Shown here: one piece after another, positions 39,078 to 50,124 of the stretch
Layout: every line of letters starts with the position of its first letter
How positions within the stretch are numbered: position 1 is the first letter of the stretch
NCBI RefSeq assembly: GCF_000161795.2
Contig: NZ_CP006882.1
Span: 1,612,001 to 1,676,000, forward strand
Length of the DNA: 64,000 nucleotides
DNA from: Synechococcus sp. WH 8109
GTDB lineage: Bacteria; Cyanobacteriota; Cyanobacteriia; PCC-6307; Cyanobiaceae
Direction: 5' to 3'
Translations under genes and position numbers: made by a program
Notes under the pieces: model-generated
What the model was told of the DNA's origin: nothing
Database searches by the model: none
What the model saw: the letters and a program-made list of their open reading frames with translations, nothing else

Positions 39078-39901
39078 CAGCGGCCCTGCACTGGCATCGG
39101 ACCCCGTCGGCCCTGACCGGTGGAGGCTTCAAGGAACTGGCAGAAGTGCTCAGCCGCCGGCAGCAAGGGCTGGCTGCGGGCCCGCTGAAGCGCATCAGCA
39201 ATTACCAGGTCAGAGCGATACATCAGAGTCCAAATCTCCTGGAGCTGCTTGAGTTCAGCACCATCGTGGTTCGAAGCCAGGCCACTGCGCCTCAGGCCCA
39301 CGCGGTTCAACCCCCGTACCCTGCCCGGATGGCCTTCCACCAGGCAGTAGGGGGGAACATCCCGGTCGACGCGGGTCATCCCGCCCACCATCGCCATTCC
39401 ACCTATGTGAACAAACTGGTGAATGCCCAGACAGCCACCCACCACCGCACGGTCTTCGATCACCACGTGGCCCGCCACCTGAATGGCATTTGACATCACG
39501 ATGTTGTTGCCGAGATCGCAGTTGTGGCCCAGATGGCAATAAGCCATCAGCAGGTTTCCGTTGCCGATGCGGGTCAACTCGCCCTCTTCGGTGGCGCGGT
39601 TGATCGTCACGCATTCCCGCAGCGTATTTCCATCACCGATCAACACCTCGGTATTGGCACCGCGGTACTTGAGATCCTGCGGCGGAAGACCAAGGCAGGC
39701 GTTCGGGTACACCTTGTTGTCACGGCCCAAGGTCAGCCGACCATCCAAGACGGCATGGGGACCGATCCAGGTGTTCTCACCGATCACTACCTCAGGCCCT
39801 ACCACCGCACCCGGGCCGATCACCACGCCGGAGGCCAGCTCGGCCTTCGGGTCCACCACCGCAGTGGGGTGGATCTGCTGTAACGCCGTTTGCTGAGACA
39901 T
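39077..39901 (-). CDS. lpxA: UDP-N-acetylglucosamine acyltransferase
   Basis: 274-residue left-handed beta-helix acyltransferase catalysing the first lipid A step. Hexapeptide repeats run from [19 protein letters not shown] onward; the family motif is at [20 protein letters not shown] and the catalytic His lies in [20 protein letters not shown]. Sits between fabZ (5 bp) and lpxB (1-nt overlap). Confidence 0.96.
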   Translation of the reverse strand: MSQQTALQQIHPTAVVDPKAELASGVVIGPGAVVGPEVVIGENTWIGPHAVLDGRLTLGRDNKVYPNACLGLPPQDLKYRGANTEVLIGDGNTLRECVTINRATEEGELTRIGNGNLLMAYCHLGHNCDLGNNIVMSNAIQVAGHVVIEDRAVVGGCLGIHQFVHIGGMAMVGGMTRVDRDVPPYCLVEGHPGRVRGLNRVGLRRSGLASNHDGAELKQLQEIWTLMYRSDLVIADALQRARSQPLLPAAEHFCQFLEASTGQGRRGPMPVQGR

Positions 39902-39906
39902 CCCGC

Positions 39907-40362
39907 TCAGTCCACCAGCGAGAACATCAATTCCCCGGTGCAGGCCAGATCGCCGTCCACCGTGGCCTCCGCCTTGACCTTGCCGAAGCGTTTGCGCTTT
40001 AGGCCGAGCAGTTCACAGCGGATCACCAGCTGATCTCCAGGAACCACAGGCCTTCTGAAGCGTACCCCGTCAATCCCGGCAAAAACGAACAGTCCCTTGG
40101 GCAGATCGGGCATCTGGGTGACGATCAGACCACCCACCTGCGCCATCGCCTCGACAATCAGCACCCCTGGCATCAGCGGACGCTCGGGGAAATGCCCCTG
40201 AAACTGGGGCTCGTTCATGGTCACGTTCTTGATCGCCGTGGCCGAAACACCGGGCTCATGGGCGATAACCCGATCCACCAGAGCAAAGGGATAACGGTGC
40301 GGGAGCAAACCGGCGATCTGCTCGCTGGTGAGCACGACGTCAGGGGTGGTGGATTCAGTCAC
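39907..40362 (-). CDS. fabZ: 3-hydroxyacyl-ACP dehydratase FabZ
   Basis: 151-residue hot-dog-fold dehydratase of fatty acid elongation. Active-site segments: [20 protein letters not shown] with the catalytic His, and [20 protein letters not shown] with the catalytic Glu. The start overlaps the lpxC stop by 4 nt; placement within lpxC-fabZ-lpxA-lpxB is the common Gram-negative order. Confidence 0.96.
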   Translation of the reverse strand: MTESTTPDVVLTSEQIAGLLPHRYPFALVDRVIAHEPGVSATAIKNVTMNEPQFQGHFPERPLMPGVLIVEAMAQVGGLIVTQMPDLPKGLFVFAGIDGVRFRRPVVPGDQLVIRCELLGLKRKRFGKVKAEATVDGDLACTGELMFSLVD

Positions 40363-41186
40363 AAAGCGGCTGCGAGATCAGTGTGAAGACCATGGGATCC
40401 CTTGTACACAAGAACCTGTGCCTGGGGAAAACCGACGAGGGCCAGGTCGCCGATTAAGTCCAAGAGCTTATGGCGCACCGGCTCATCCTCGAACCGCAGC
40501 GGCGGATTCATCCACTGATCACCGTCACAGACAAGGGCATTGTCCAGGGCTCCGCCCTGGATCAATCCGGCAGCGCGCAGCTGCTCCACCTGCTCCCGGA
40601 AACCAAAAGTGCGTGCTGGAGCGATCTCATCGACAAAGCGTTGGGGCGAGAGTTCCAAAGCGAACTGCTGTCGCCCGATGGCCGCCTGCGGGAAATCGAT
40701 GATGCCCACAATGCCAAATCGATCGGACGGGGTGGCGGTGATCACACTGTTGCCACGTGTGCGCAGCAGGGGTTGCTCCAGCCGCGGTGCAGACGGCCGT
40801 GGGGTGGCCGCCGGCACCAACCCAGCGGCTTCGATGGCTTCTACCCAGCCCAAGGCGGAGCCATCGAGCAGCGGAACTTCATGGCCATTGAGGCCTATCT
40901 CCACATGGCTGAGCCCACAACCGGCCAGGGCCGCCAGCAGATGTTCAACGGTGGCCACCTTGCTGGAACCCAAATCCAAGGTTGTGCACAACGGGCTGTC
41001 ACGGACTTGATCCGGCCGAAGCTGGATCGGCTGCTCCATCCCGGGCAAACGCATGTGGAAACCCGGCAGTTCCGTCGGCCGAAGCTCAACATGGGCCTCA
41101 GCTCCACTGTGGAGACCGACGCCAGAGCGTGATGTTTCCGCCGCCAATGTCCAAGCAGCGGAGTAGTCCTGAGGCCAGATGGTCAC
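40359..41186 (-). CDS. lpxC: UDP-3-O-acyl-GlcNAc deacetylase
   Basis: 275-residue zinc deacetylase, the committed step of lipid A synthesis. [20 protein letters not shown] holds a metal-binding His, followed by [20 protein letters not shown]. The second metal motif is [14 protein letters not shown], and [17 protein letters not shown] is in place. One-base overlap with the bamA stop. Length is slightly below the E. coli enzyme, with no missing motif. Confidence 0.96.
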   Translation of the reverse strand: MTIWPQDYSAAWTLAAETSRSGVGLHSGAEAHVELRPTELPGFHMRLPGMEQPIQLRPDQVRDSPLCTTLDLGSSKVATVEHLLAALAGCGLSHVEIGLNGHEVPLLDGSALGWVEAIEAAGLVPAATPRPSAPRLEQPLLRTRGNSVITATPSDRFGIVGIIDFPQAAIGRQQFALELSPQRFVDEIAPARTFGFREQVEQLRAAGLIQGGALDNALVCDGDQWMNPPLRFEDEPVRHKLLDLIGDLALVGFPQAQVLVYKGSHGLHTDLAAAL

Positions 41187-43390
41187 TAGAACTTCCAGCC
41201 CACGCCCAGATTGAAGCGATAGTCGGATGAAAAGTCTTTGGTGGCCACCTCCAAGCGGATTGGGCCGACAGGGGTGGTCACGATCACCCCTGTACCAACA
41301 GAGACACCAGAACCGTCCTTATCCAGAAGCAGACCGGGCTTGCCAGGAACATCTTTCTGGGTGCCGAAATCAGTACCGGCATCCATGAACACCTCACCGG
41401 AGATAATGCTTATCAGCGGGAAGCGGTACTCGAGGGTGAGTTCGCTGAAGGCCTTCGAAACCGCAAGATCACAGTCGTACCAACCACGAATCGAGTTAGA
41501 TCCGCCCATGCAGAACGCCTCGTAAGAAGGCGCTTCACCCATAAGCACTCCGCCCTTGATCTGCACACCGATGGCTTGGGGGCAATCAGCCTGTTCGCCG
41601 GGCTTTTGACGGCAGCCCTTATGAAGCTTGAGCCAGTCCACAGGGAAGAACTGGGTGTAACTCGCCCGCAACCGGTTAAAGGTGGGAGAGTTGCTATTGA
41701 TTCCCACGAATTGCTCAGTTCCTGCTGAGAAAAACCGCCCGGCGGTGGGGTTGCGGGGATTGTTGAGCGTGTTGTAGGTGGTAGCAAAACGAGTCCCAAT
41801 GAGGGTGTTGCTATCTGCGCAGTTATACGAAACGCAAATAATTTCATCTTTGCCGACCTCACCATTCCCTTCACTGCGCTTTTTGGAGGAAACGGCGTAG
41901 GACCTTGAATCACCTGCAAAGTTGATTGGCCGCACTTCAGCAAAAGACATGCCAGCCACAACATTCCACTTAGCGTCTTTGTACGGATCACCACCGTTCA
42001 AAGGACGGGAGAAGGAGAAACTGCCGCCAGTCTTGCGCAGGACCACCGTGTCACCCTCGTAATCAAACCAACTGCGGTTCGGATAAGCGGCTTGCGCCAA
42101 ATTCACATCATCAGGAGCTGCAACACCTGCCGTGAAGTTGTAAACATTGCCTATTTCATAAGCAAAATTGGAGCCGTTATTGGCATATTCCTCTGCCGTA
42201 CGGATGTTGCCATTCTCTTCGCTCTGGAAGACCTGAGGCACCTGCTGGCTCAAAAAGAGAGACGTGCGGAAACTCGTGCGGTGCTTATCGCCATAGATCC
42301 AGGGGTCCGAGAAGTTGAGGTTGGCGAGTCCGCCGTATTGCCCGTAGGTGATGTTGGTGCCCAAATTCCAAGCTCTTCCAAGGAGGTTGGTCTCCTGTAA
42401 TTGCACCTGACCGAACACACCCTGACTCTGGCTGTAGCCAAGGCCTCCGGAAAGCTGGCCGGTGGACTGCTCAACGATGCCCAGCACGATCACCACGTCG
42501 CCGGGTTCTTCGGGCACAGGCCTCAAAGTGACCTTCACATCACTGAACAGCTGGGTTGTATACAACCGTTTGATGTCCCGCTCCAGCTGGTTGCGGTTGA
42601 ACGGATCACCAGGCTGAATCGAAACCTCTCGGGTGATCACCCACTCCCTAGTTTTGCCGCGTATGGGGTTGCCGTTCTCATCGGTGTCATCACCATCTTG
42701 GGTGAGGAATTTCACCTCAATGCCAGACACACTCCCTTGGAGCAGCTTCAACGTGACCACACCCTGTTGGCTGACCCGTTCCGGACCGGACACCCGCGCC
42801 AGGGAATAGCCCAGACCGGCTACTGAGGCCTGCAGGGCCTTCATCCGCTGCTGCAGATCGTTGAGATTGAGCGTACGGCCGTAATCGGAGGCAAACGTCT
42901 CCTCAATCAGCTCATCGGAGAGAAGATTCTCCTCATCACCGTTGATCTCCACGGCACTCAGCGGAGGGAAGGGCTGCACCTGAACAACCACTTGAACCCC
43001 GAGCGGTCCGTTCTGAGGAACGATCCGCACATCCGAGAACCAACCCGTGGCCTGAATGCCATTCAGATCGTTCTGCAGCTCCTCACGGTTCACACGCATC
43101 CCCGGACGCACCCGCATGGCGTCGTAGGTGGAGATTTGAAGACGTTCCTCTTCCGGGTGGCCCTCGATACCCTCAATCAGCACCTCGGAGATCAGCACCC
43201 GGGGCTGTTCCACCAGGGCGTCTTCACCAACAGTGGGAGCCACAACGACCTCTTTACTCTCAGCAGCTTGGTTCTCAGGCATGGCCTCCTGAGCCATGAC
43301 AGGTGGAGCCACTAAGGGGATTCCCAGTATCAGACCCAGAACCGTGCGACGAACGGCAACCGAGGAGCGGCGGGTCGAACGACGGGTCAT
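41186..43390 (-). CDS. bamA: BamA/Omp85 outer membrane assembly protein
   Basis: 734-residue Omp85 protein that inserts beta-barrel proteins. Signal peptide at residues 7-33 (VRRTVLGLILGIPLVAPPVM), then POTRA domains (ISEVLIEGIEGHPEEERLQI; DVRIVPQNGPLGVQVVVQVQ; SQQGVVTLKLLQGSVSGIEV). The C-terminal 16-strand barrel has the conserved lid motif GGSNSIRGWYDCDL, and the last residues are GVGWKF with the terminal phenylalanine. First gene of the lpx group; 42 bp separate it from purC. Confidence 0.95.
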   Translation of the reverse strand: MTRRSTRRSSVAVRRTVLGLILGIPLVAPPVMAQEAMPENQAAESKEVVVAPTVGEDALVEQPRVLISEVLIEGIEGHPEEERLQISTYDAMRVRPGMRVNREELQNDLNGIQATGWFSDVRIVPQNGPLGVQVVVQVQPFPPLSAVEINGDEENLLSDELIEETFASDYGRTLNLNDLQQRMKALQASVAGLGYSLARVSGPERVSQQGVVTLKLLQGSVSGIEVKFLTQDGDDTDENGNPIRGKTREWVITREVSIQPGDPFNRNQLERDIKRLYTTQLFSDVKVTLRPVPEEPGDVVIVLGIVEQSTGQLSGGLGYSQSQGVFGQVQLQETNLLGRAWNLGTNITYGQYGGLANLNFSDPWIYGDKHRTSFRTSLFLSQQVPQVFQSEENGNIRTAEEYANNGSNFAYEIGNVYNFTAGVAAPDDVNLAQAAYPNRSWFDYEGDTVVLRKTGGSFSFSRPLNGGDPYKDAKWNVVAGMSFAEVRPINFAGDSRSYAVSSKKRSEGNGEVGKDEIICVSYNCADSNTLIGTRFATTYNTLNNPRNPTAGRFFSAGTEQFVGINSNSPTFNRLRASYTQFFPVDWLKLHKGCRQKPGEQADCPQAIGVQIKGGVLMGEAPSYEAFCMGGSNSIRGWYDCDLAVSKAFSELTLEYRFPLISIISGEVFMDAGTDFGTQKDVPGKPGLLLDKDGSGVSVGTGVIVTTPVGPIRLEVATKDFSSDYRFNLGVGWKF

Positions 43391-43432
43391 CGAGACGGAG
43401 GCTGGGCCGAAGCCACAAAAGTTGCGCTGACC

Positions 43433-44185
43433 TTACAGGCAGTTGCGGGGGTTGGGGCAGCTGCTTTGGACCCGTTTAAGGACCTCCCCGTAGGCCTCCA
43501 TCACCCCACCGAGATCCTTGCGGAAGCGGTCCTTGTCCAAAATCCGGTCCTCGGCATTGCTGTTGCGGCGGTCCCAGAGCCTGCAGGTGTCAGGACTGAT
43601 CTCGTCGGCGAGCAGGAGTGTTCCATCCGATGCCAGCCCCAACTCCAGCTTGAAATCCACCAGTTGCAGCTCAAGCCCTTCAAAGAAGGGCTTGAGCACG
43701 GCATTCACCCGACGGGCCAATTGTTCAATTGCTGACAGTCCCGCCGGGTCTGCAACCCCCAACAGCTGCACGCGCGCCTCAGTCAGCAGCGGATCGCCCA
43801 TGGAATCATCCTTGTAATAAAGATCAAGCAGGGCAGGTTCGATGGCTGTCCCCTCCACGATCGGCGTCTGACGGCACAGCGATCCAGTGGCGATGTTGCG
43901 CAGAACCACCTCGAGGGGAATGATCTCCACCCGTCGCACCAACATCCAGGTCTCCCCGACCAGACCGCAGTAATGGGTCGGCACCCCCTCACTCTCCAGT
44001 AGCTCGAACAACCGTGCTGAGATCTGGCAGTTCAGCCGACCTTTGTCGTCCAGCTGAGCTTTCTTCTTGGCATTGAAGGCGGTGGCGTCATTCTTGAACT
44101 CCACCAGCACCCGGTCGGGATCCGTGCTGGCGAACACCCGCTTGGCCTTGCCTTCGTAAAGCAGCTCTCCGTGATCGGACGTCAT
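43433..44185 (-). CDS. purC: SAICAR synthetase
   Basis: 250-residue phosphoribosylaminoimidazole-succinocarboxamide synthase of purine biosynthesis. It opens [20 protein letters not shown] and contains [55 protein letters not shown] and [15 protein letters not shown] overlaps the upstream stop by 4 nt (ATGA). Confidence 0.97.
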   Translation of the reverse strand: MTSDHGELLYEGKAKRVFASTDPDRVLVEFKNDATAFNAKKKAQLDDKGRLNCQISARLFELLESEGVPTHYCGLVGETWMLVRRVEIIPLEVVLRNIATGSLCRQTPIVEGTAIEPALLDLYYKDDSMGDPLLTEARVQLLGVADPAGLSAIEQLARRVNAVLKPFFEGLELQLVDFKLELGLASDGTLLLADEISPDTCRLWDRRNSNAEDRILDKDRFRKDLGGVMEAYGEVLKRVQSSCPNPRNCL

Positions 44186-45090
44186 AGCGACGGTGCAACG
44201 GCTGATGGTCTTACATCAGCATGGCCTCCGGGTTCCCGCGGTGAACGCAGCAGGGGATCGGGCTCGACCTCCGGATGCAGTTGCTGGAGTGCATAACGAT
44301 CGTTGAGGACAGTGGCCAACCGTTGGATCCGCTGCCGCGGCCGCGCGCCATCGCCCCCAGCCGCCAGCTGCAGTTGCAGCTGTTGATGCAGCAGGTCCAT
44401 GGCCAGTCCCCAGGCCTCTGCTGCTGCCGCTTGGTCCAAGGCGGTTTCCAGCAGCTGATCGGCCTGCTCGAATTGTTCGGCATCGAGCCATTGCACTGCC
44501 CGCGCCAGTCGTTTCGCCCCCTGAACGCCCGTCAGGTCGCCCAGCAGCTGCAGCTCCACAGCCACAGCGTTGCGGCCCAGGGCTGCTTCATGCAAAGCCA
44601 ACTGATCAAGTCCATTGCCCTGATCCGGCAACGGCTGATCAGGGAACAGAGGCGCATCCAGAGCCTTCAGGTTGCCATCCACCAAACGTCGCAGCGCCAA
44701 AGCCGCCTGGCGGTGATCCAGGGCCGCTGCTGCTGCACGCCAGCGCAGCAACAACCACTGACGCCGTTCATCGCCAGCGCGGGGGCTGTAGCGGTTGAGC
44801 ACCGCGGCCGCAGCTTCGGGGGCGCCGCAAACCATCAGGGCTTCAGCGTTCGCCAGCACCAGCTCCAACGAATCGATCACCGGATGCAACTCCAGCAGCT
44901 GGTCACGCAAAGGCTGGCGACGGCCATCGGAGTTGGCAATGCGGGGGTTGAGACAGGCCTGCTCCGCCGCGGCCAGATCCATCTCAGCGAGAACGCTCTG
45001 AAAGCGTTCCTCGCGCATCACCCGCGGATCCGGGGCTGCCGTGACAGCAGCCATAAGGGTGAGGGCAAAGGGGAAAAGGGGAGTCCCCAT
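44182..45090 (-). CDS. Exported helical-repeat-like hypothetical protein
   Basis: 302 residues with a likely signal peptide ([18 protein letters not shown]) and thereafter almost entirely Ala/Leu/Gln-rich helices arranged like TPR or related solenoid repeats ([60 protein letters not shown]). No canonical TPR consensus can be claimed by eye. Translationally coupled to purC and divergent from purD. Function unknown; a periplasmic scaffold is the simplest reading. Confidence 0.78.
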   Translation of the reverse strand: MGTPLFPFALTLMAAVTAAPDPRVMREERFQSVLAEMDLAAAEQACLNPRIANSDGRRQPLRDQLLELHPVIDSLELVLANAEALMVCGAPEAAAAVLNRYSPRAGDERRQWLLLRWRAAAAALDHRQAALALRRLVDGNLKALDAPLFPDQPLPDQGNGLDQLALHEAALGRNAVAVELQLLGDLTGVQGAKRLARAVQWLDAEQFEQADQLLETALDQAAAAEAWGLAMDLLHQQLQLQLAAGGDGARPRQRIQRLATVLNDRYALQQLHPEVEPDPLLRSPREPGGHADVRPSAVAPSL

Positions 45091-45148
45091 GGCGGGCTGC
45101 GGTCTACAAAGGAAAACCTACGAGGCCCAAACCGTTCCTCCCGCAACT

Positions 45149-46456
45149 ATGGCCATGTCGTCCACCCGTCCCACCACACTGCCCGCCCTCCAACGTGCCC
45201 TCGTCGTCGGTGGCGGCGGCAGGGAACAGGCCCTGGCCTGGGCCCTGGGCCGTTGTCCGGGTCTGGACACGGTCTGGATCACCCCTGGCAACGGCGGCAC
45301 GGAAGGCAGCGCCATGGCGGTGGGCGAAACCGATAGCGCTGGGTTGATCGCGCTGTGCCAGCAGAACGCCGTCGACCTGGTGGTGGTGGGTCCGGAAGCG
45401 CCGCTGGCCGCTGGCGTCGCCGATGCCCTGCGCGATGCGGGTTTTGCCGTGTTCGGCCCGGGAGCGGAGGGTGCCCAACTGGAGGCGAGCAAAGCCTGGG
45501 CCAAGCAGCTGATGCAGGAGGAGGGGGTCCCCACCGCTGGCCACTGGGCGGTGACCAGTGAAGCCGAGGCCCTGGCGGTGTTACAGGAGGTGCAACGGCC
45601 TCTGGTGGTCAAAGCCGATGGCTTGGCCGCCGGCAAGGGCGTCACGGTGGCGGACACCGTGGAGGAATCGGAAACCGCCATCCGCGAGGCTTTTGAAGGG
45701 CGTTTCGGTGCCGCCGGCTCCCAGCTGGTGCTGGAGGAGCGGATGGAGGGCCCTGAAGTGTCGGTGTTCGCCCTCTGCGATGGGGAGCGGATGGTGCTGT
45801 TGCCACCGGCGCAGGACCACAAACGTCTCAAGGACGGTGATCTCGGCCCCAACACCGGCGGCATGGGCGCCTATGCCCCCGCCCCGCTTCTGAGTGCCGA
45901 GGGCCTCGAGGAGGTACGCCGCATCGTGCTCGAGCCCACCTTGAAAGCCCTGCGCGAACGGGGCATCGATTACCGCGGTGTGATCTACGCAGGCCTGATG
46001 ATCACGGCCGATGGGCCCCAGGTGATCGAATTTAACTGTCGCTTCGGCGATCCCGAATGCCAGACCTTGATGCCCCTGCTCGGCCCTGAGCTCGGCGCCG
46101 TGCTGCAGGCCTGTGCCCTGGGACGCCTGGATCTGGCCCCACAACTGAGCATCGCCGAACGCTGCAGTGCCTGCGTTGTGGCGGCCGCCGAGGGCTACCC
46201 CGAGTCCCCCCGCAAAGGCGATGCGATACGCATCGACCTCGCCCCCAGCCCCAGCCATCAGCTGTTTCATGCCGGCACCCGCCGCGAGAGCTCCGGCGAA
46301 CTGCTCACCGCAGGGGGCAGGGTGCTGGCCGTCGTCGCCCAGGGCGATGACTTCGATGCCGCCTTTGCCAGGGCCTACAACAGCCTCAATCAGCTGGATT
46401 ACGCCGGAATCACCTACCGTCGAGATATCGGCCATCAGGTGCGCTCGGGCGGATGA
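45149..46456 (+). CDS. purD: Phosphoribosylamine-glycine ligase
   Basis: 435-residue ATP-grasp GAR synthetase. RALVVGGGGREQALAWALGR at the N-terminus, VVKADGLAAGKGVTVADTVE at the nucleotide site, VLEERMEGPEVSVFALCDG, QDHKRLKDGDLGPNTGGMGA and VIEFNCRFGDPECQTLMPLL are all present. The frame is open to 45041, but that extension overlaps the divergent gene; ATG 45149 (or 45155) is preferred. Its stop overlaps the nblS start by 4 nt. Confidence 0.96.
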   Translation: MAMSSTRPTTLPALQRALVVGGGGREQALAWALGRCPGLDTVWITPGNGGTEGSAMAVGETDSAGLIALCQQNAVDLVVVGPEAPLAAGVADALRDAGFAVFGPGAEGAQLEASKAWAKQLMQEEGVPTAGHWAVTSEAEALAVLQEVQRPLVVKADGLAAGKGVTVADTVEESETAIREAFEGRFGAAGSQLVLEERMEGPEVSVFALCDGERMVLLPPAQDHKRLKDGDLGPNTGGMGAYAPAPLLSAEGLEEVRRIVLEPTLKALRERGIDYRGVIYAGLMITADGPQVIEFNCRFGDPECQTLMPLLGPELGAVLQACALGRLDLAPQLSIAERCSACVVAAAEGYPESPRKGDAIRIDLAPSPSHQLFHAGTRRESSGELLTAGGRVLAVVAQGDDFDAAFARAYNSLNQLDYAGITYRRDIGHQVRSGG

Positions 46457-48519
46457 GCAGCAGCAGCGGAGCAACAATCGCTGATTGGGCGCTTCCCCCC
46501 AATGGCAAGCCGCCGGGAGACGACCAGAACCTCTGGGACCGCATCACCGCGTGGTGGGCGGAATTCACCCTCCAGACAAAGCTGCTGGCGATTGCCACCC
46601 TGGTAGTGAGCCTAATGATGACGGGCATCACGTTCTTCGCGCTGAACGGAATTCAGCGCGATGCCGTGATGAACGACACGCGCTACGCCCGGGATCTGGG
46701 CCTGCTGCTGGCCGGCAATGTAACTGAGCTGGTTGCTCAGGGCCAGGACCGTGAGCTGGCCAACGTCGCCGAAAAGTTCTGGCGTTCCAGCCGCAGCGTC
46801 CGCTACATCTTTTTCGCCGATCCTGAAGGCGTCGTCTATCTGGGGATTCCCATCAGCGCCACCCCCAGCAGTGGCGATGGGGAGCTTCGTCTAAACCGAC
46901 GACTGGAGCTGCCCGATGAACTACGTCGACGCCCCCAGAACCCCCTGGTGCGGCAACACCTCACGCCCCAGGGTGCCGTCACCGATGTGTTCGTCCCCCT
47001 GATCCGGGGAGGTCAGTACTACGGCGTTCTCGGCCTCGGGGTGAACCCGAATGAGACCGCCCTGGCCAGCGCAGCCCTCACCAGGGAGGTGACCGTGGCC
47101 GTGTTCATCTCGATCTGGGTGCTGGTGATCCTGGGCGCGGTATTCAACGCCCTCACCATCACCCGACCGGTGAAGGAACTGCTGCGGGGGGTGCGCTCAG
47201 TCGCCTCCGGCAACTTCGGCGCCCGGGTTGACCTGCCAGTTGGGGGGGAATTGGGGGAACTGCTCACCGGCTTCAACGCCATGGCCTCCCAGCTCGAGGC
47301 CTACGACGAGGCCAATATCGAGGAGCTCACCGCCGCCCAGGTGAAGCAGCAGTCGTTGATCGCCACCATGGCCGACGGCGCCATGCTGCTGGATGCCGAT
47401 GGCCGCATCGTGCTGGCCAATCCCACGGCGCGGCGTCTGTTTCGTTGGGAAGGGCGCAGCCTGGAAGGCCAGGAGCTGGTGGGGGAACTGCCAGAACTGC
47501 TTGCCATCGAACTGCACAGTCCCCTCGATTCCCTGCTCGGTAGCGCAGCAGACAGTGAAGACCTGCGCTGCAGCGTGGGGGAACCGGCCCGCACCCTGCG
47601 CATCGTTCTGCAAGCGGTGCGTGATGCCAGCGGTGAAACCCTCAAGGGCATCGCCGTCACCATTCAGGACCTCACGCGAGAGGTGGAGCTGAATGCGGCC
47701 CAGAGCCGTTTCATCAGCAACGTCTCTCACGAGCTGCGCACGCCGCTGTTCAACATCAAGAGCTACGTCGAAACCCTGCACGACCTCGGCGATCAGCTCA
47801 GCCCCGATGAACAGAAGGAGTTTCTCGGGGTAGCCAACGACGAAACCGATCGACTCACCCGGCTGGTTAACAATGTGCTGGACCTCTCCAGGCTGGAGTC
47901 GGGCCGGACGCTGCAGCTCGAACCAATCAGCATGCGCCCGGCCATGGAGCAGACCCTGCGCACCTACCGGCTGAATGCCGAGGATCGCCAGGTGGAACTT
48001 GTGCTGGATGTCAACGAAGAACTGCCCGAAGTGCTGGGCAACTGGGACCTGCTGCTCCAGGTGCTCGACAATCTGGTTGGCAATGCTTTGAAGTTCAGCC
48101 GCCCCGGCGGTCCCCTGGCGCTGCGGGCCTATCCCTGGCCCGACGCCTGTTCGGTGGAGGGAACCGCGATCACCAGCAGTGACGGACCCACCTGCGCCCT
48201 CACCTCACCGCTTCCCAAGCTGAGGGTGGAGATTGCCGACACGGGCTGCGGCATCAGCAGCGCTGATCAGGAGCGCATCTTCGATCGCTTCTTCCGGGTC
48301 GAGAACGCCGTTCACACGGAAGTGGGCACCGGGCTGGGTCTCTCAATCGTGCGCGGGATTCTCGAAAAACACGGCGCCCAAGTGCAGATGGCGAGTGAGC
48401 CCGAGGTGGGCACCACCTTCTGGTTCGATCTGCCCCTGGCGGAGGCCGACAAGGATGAGCTGCAACTGCAGGCGGAACGGCGCAGCCGCATCGCCATCGC
48501 CGAGGCCGTGGAGCTTTAG
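46453..48519 (+). CDS. nblS: Sensor histidine kinase NblS (DspA/Hik33 type)
   Basis: 688-residue membrane kinase. Transmembrane segment 1 (LLAIATLVVSLMMTGITFFA) is followed by a periplasmic sensor loop, transmembrane segment 2 near residue 220 (VAVFISIWVLVILGAVFNAL), a HAMP domain and a PAS domain. The HisKA box is FISNVSHELRTPLFNIKSYV, and the ATPase N- and G-boxes include GTGLGLSIVRGILEKHGA. In cyanobacteria this conserved kinase controls high-light, nutrient and phycobilisome responses. Coupled to purD by a 4-nt overlap and convergent with kaiC, 1 bp apart. Confidence 0.94.
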   Translation: MSSSSGATIADWALPPNGKPPGDDQNLWDRITAWWAEFTLQTKLLAIATLVVSLMMTGITFFALNGIQRDAVMNDTRYARDLGLLLAGNVTELVAQGQDRELANVAEKFWRSSRSVRYIFFADPEGVVYLGIPISATPSSGDGELRLNRRLELPDELRRRPQNPLVRQHLTPQGAVTDVFVPLIRGGQYYGVLGLGVNPNETALASAALTREVTVAVFISIWVLVILGAVFNALTITRPVKELLRGVRSVASGNFGARVDLPVGGELGELLTGFNAMASQLEAYDEANIEELTAAQVKQQSLIATMADGAMLLDADGRIVLANPTARRLFRWEGRSLEGQELVGELPELLAIELHSPLDSLLGSAADSEDLRCSVGEPARTLRIVLQAVRDASGETLKGIAVTIQDLTREVELNAAQSRFISNVSHELRTPLFNIKSYVETLHDLGDQLSPDEQKEFLGVANDETDRLTRLVNNVLDLSRLESGRTLQLEPISMRPAMEQTLRTYRLNAEDRQVELVLDVNEELPEVLGNWDLLLQVLDNLVGNALKFSRPGGPLALRAYPWPDACSVEGTAITSSDGPTCALTSPLPKLRVEIADTGCGISSADQERIFDRFFRVENAVHTEVGTGLGLSIVRGILEKHGAQVQMASEPEVGTTFWFDLPLAEADKDELQLQAERRSRIAIAEAVEL

Positions 48520-48520
48520 A

Positions 48521-50068
48521 TCAGTCCTCGGTGGAGACGCCGCGGGCAATGCGCGACAACTCGCTGCGCTCATCGGTGGTGACCCGATGGGGCACACCGG
48601 AAATGATCCGCTCGAAGTTGGAGAAGGAATCCTTGATCTGAGGACCATTGCCCGTGATCACAAATTCGCGGATGCCCTTGTCGTGCCATGAACCGCGCAT
48701 CTTGAAAACGTTGAGGGCGCGGGCCATCTCCCCGCGGATCTCCACGTACTGCAGCAGCAGGATCGTGTCAGTGATTGTGGAGATGTGGGAGTCGGTGATC
48801 GAATGGCTGCCCATGAACTCCTCGGAGGTGTTCGTGAAGAAGCCGGCGATCTCCTCCTGCTTGGCGTAACCGGTCACCCCGATCACGAACTGACGGAAGG
48901 CGTTGTGGCTCACACCGCGCGCCAAGGCCGAAAGGGAGTCGATCGCCATCCGCGACGGTTTGAACTGGCAGATCTCCGTCTTGATGATCTGCAGGTGATC
49001 CTCAAGGCCCGTGGATTCGGGATAGGCGCAAATGATCTTGAGCAGCCCGTCCTGCTCCATCTGCTCGAAGTCGATGCCCCAGCTGGTGCCGTTGCGCAGC
49101 AGCTGAGCCCGCGATTCCTCATAGGCAAAAAGGATCGCACGTTCCTTGTTGCGGCAGGCGTCTTCGAGGAATTTGGAGACGAGCATCGTCTTGCCCGTTC
49201 CAGTGGCTCCGGTGGCCAGGATGATCGAGTCCTTGAAGAAACCACCGCCGCACATGTCATCCAGGCGCGGCACGCCGGAACTGACCCGGACGTTGGAGGA
49301 CCGCTGGGTTAGGCGCATGGCCCCAAGGGGGAAGATGCTGATGCCGTGGGTTCCCATCGTGAACGGGAACTCGCCCTTCATATGGGTGGTGCCCCGCAGC
49401 TTGAGAATCTCAAGGGTGCGCCGACGCCGCTCTCCCTCGAGCACGTTGCGCAGAATCACCACGTTGTCGGACACAAATTCCTCAACGCCGTAGCGGGCGA
49501 TCGGGCCGTACTCGTCGATCCGTTCGGTGGTCATCACCGTGGTGACGCCGATTTCCTTGAGCCTCGCGATCAGCCGAAAGATCTCACGACGCACCACAAA
49601 CACAGCGTCGTACTGCTGGAACACCGCCGTGATCGAGTCGATAGCAACCCGCTTAGCCTTGTATTTGCGGATGGCGTAGTTGATCCGCTCGATCAAACCA
49701 GAGAGATCAAAACTGCCGGCCACGTCCTGGCCGTCCGGATCCGGTGAGGCGTCAAGGATGAAAAGTTTGTCCTGCTCGACCATCTCCTGCAGGTTCCAGC
49801 CGAAACTGGCGGCGTTGCGCAGGATGTCGAGGGGCGATTCCTCAAAGGTGACGAAGATGCCGGGTTCGTCGAACTGCTTGATGCCGTTGTGGAGGAAGTG
49901 CAGCGAAAACACCGTCTTGCCGGTGCCGGACGTGCCGCTGATCAGCGTGCTGCGGCCGATCGGCAGGCCGCCCTGGCATACATCATCAAAGCCCTCGATC
50001 CCTGTCGGGAGCTTTTGAACCTGCATCTGAGGCTGACCGCTGGTCGGGGGGAACTGCATGACAACCAC
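48521..50068 (-). CDS. kaiC: Circadian clock ATPase/autokinase KaiC
   Basis: 515-residue double-RecA ATPase. CI Walker A LISGTSGTGKTVFSL and CII Walker A ILATGATGTGKTMLVS are present. The CII phosphorylation region SHSITDSHISTITDTILLLQ carries the Thr/Ser/Thr residues known to be phosphorylated in S. elongatus, and the C-terminal A-loop and KaiA-binding tail (ERIISGVPHRVTTDERSELS) are retained. Nothing suggests inactivation. Third gene of kaiA-kaiB-kaiC, 56 bp after kaiB. Confidence 0.98.
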   Translation of the reverse strand: MVVMQFPPTSGQPQMQVQKLPTGIEGFDDVCQGGLPIGRSTLISGTSGTGKTVFSLHFLHNGIKQFDEPGIFVTFEESPLDILRNAASFGWNLQEMVEQDKLFILDASPDPDGQDVAGSFDLSGLIERINYAIRKYKAKRVAIDSITAVFQQYDAVFVVRREIFRLIARLKEIGVTTVMTTERIDEYGPIARYGVEEFVSDNVVILRNVLEGERRRRTLEILKLRGTTHMKGEFPFTMGTHGISIFPLGAMRLTQRSSNVRVSSGVPRLDDMCGGGFFKDSIILATGATGTGKTMLVSKFLEDACRNKERAILFAYEESRAQLLRNGTSWGIDFEQMEQDGLLKIICAYPESTGLEDHLQIIKTEICQFKPSRMAIDSLSALARGVSHNAFRQFVIGVTGYAKQEEIAGFFTNTSEEFMGSHSITDSHISTITDTILLLQYVEIRGEMARALNVFKMRGSWHDKGIREFVITGNGPQIKDSFSNFERIISGVPHRVTTDERSELSRIARGVSTED

Positions 50069-50124
50069 CTATGACTTGACCGTAGTGAGCAGGAGATGAA
50101 CCGTGCTGGAGCGCACCATGTCGC